A stretch of 35,298 nt of DNA from Actinomycetota bacterium (GTDB taxonomy: Bacteria; Actinomycetota; Actinomycetes; Nanopelagicales; Nanopelagicaceae). This document shows, piece by piece, positions 35,119-35,298 of this stretch (position 1 is the stretch's first letter; the number at the start of each line of letters is the position of its first letter). Made by a program: the position numbers and the translations under genes. Where the stretch lies: the NCBI GenBank assembly GCA_026392945.1, contig JAPLBB010000024.1:1-35298 (forward strand), in the 5' to 3' direction. Below the pieces are notes generated by a model that searched no databases, was not told the DNA's origin, and saw only the letters and a list, made by a program, of their open reading frames with translations.

Positions 35119-35298
35119 TTAATTAAATTGCGCTAAAAATACGCTGGGCTTGCCCGCATAGGTAATTTGGATTCGCTGCTTAGCCCTAGTAACTCCGACA
35201 TAAAACAGCCTGCGCTCTTCATTTAAATCATTACCCATCGGTAGCACGCCATCAGATACCCCAATTAAAAACAGGTGATTCCATTCAAGTCCTTTAGC
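35119..35298 (-). CDS. UvrD/PcrA-type DNA helicase, C-terminal end (cut by window edge)
   Basis: The last 59 residues: KGLEWNHLFLIGVSDGVLPM (motif V/Va) and ERRLFYVGVTRAK (motif VI) are unmistakable SF1 helicase. The stop follows motif VI by only about 20 residues, so there is no HRDC or zinc-finger tail of the kind found at the end of mycobacterial UvrD2. The position next to whiB7 nevertheless suggests a uvrD2 equivalent. Confidence 0.93.
   Translation of the reverse strand, partial: AKGLEWNHLFLIGVSDGVLPMGNDLNEERRLFYVGVTRAKQRIQITYAGKPSVFLAQFN

Overview
The window looks like a chromosomal segment from a small-genome, low-GC freshwater actinobacterium, most probably the acI lineage (Nanopelagicales, 'Ca. 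Planktophila'/'Nanopelagicus' type). The evidence is an actinorhodopsin gene, a set of actinobacterial markers (Kgd-type 2-oxoglutarate dehydrogenase, WhiB7-like regulator, SigR/RsrA pair, NiSOD with its protease, DUF2017, DUF3039, DUF2342, DUF5679), very short intergenic gaps and an AT-leaning composition. The lineage assignment is inference; the gene content is read from the sequence. I see no insertion sequence, prophage or CRISPR array.

Layout. 1-1.8 kb (minus): rdgB (partial), rph, murI. 2.05-2.8 kb (plus): actinorhodopsin with a strong SD and a bidirectional terminator. 2.9-5.75 kb (minus): an operon of DUF3039, a secreted GH18 hydrolase, clpS and DUF2017. 5.8-10.7 kb (plus): argF, the three-subunit proton-translocating transhydrogenase pntAA-pntAB-pntB, then a pirin behind its own SigR-type promoter. 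10.75-15 kb (minus): a degenerate GGDEF protein, tadA/cpaF, tadB, a frameshifted tadC and argG. 15-16.1 kb: a small membrane protein and an SDR oxidoreductase. 16.25-20 kb (plus): kgd. 20-20.8 kb: divergent sodX/sodN. 20.8-22.4 kb (minus): sigR-rsrA followed by a hotdog thioesterase. 22.5-27.2 kb (plus): aroA, rsgA, copper P-type ATPase. 27.2-31.5 kb (minus): initiator tRNA, UPF0182, PDZ/Lon-like protease, a 60-aa membrane protein. 31.6-34.2 kb (plus): DUF2342, a structured 318-bp intergenic region, a YgjP-like metallopeptidase, a DUF5679 zinc ribbon. 34.3-35.3 kb (minus): the end of a UvrD-type helicase, a small unknown ORF, a terminator, two coupled uORFs and a whiB7-like gene.

How the genes fit together. 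Three conserved actinobacterial neighbourhoods are recognisable, in condensed form: clpS-DUF2017-...-murI-rph-rdgB, sigR/sigH-rsrA-...-aroA-rsgA, and UPF0182-PDZ-DUF2342-...-whiB7-uvrD. The rhodopsin sits inside the first, where other actinobacteria carry mec-cysO-cysM. Rhodopsin (builds proton motive force) and transhydrogenase (spends it to make NADPH) lie within 4 kb. Oxidative-stress functions are frequent: SigR/RsrA, NiSOD, a SigR-promoter pirin and NADPH supply.

Most interesting observations: two perfect GGAAT-N18-GTT SigR promoters (sigR itself, near-leaderless, and pirin); an attenuator-like leader with two ATGA-coupled mini-ORFs in front of whiB7; a rod-like RNA hairpin and four GTGGA-TAA iterons before the YgjP gene; a -1 frameshift in tadC; a GGDEF domain that lost its signature beside the Tad genes; and expression-optimised codon use of the rhodopsin.
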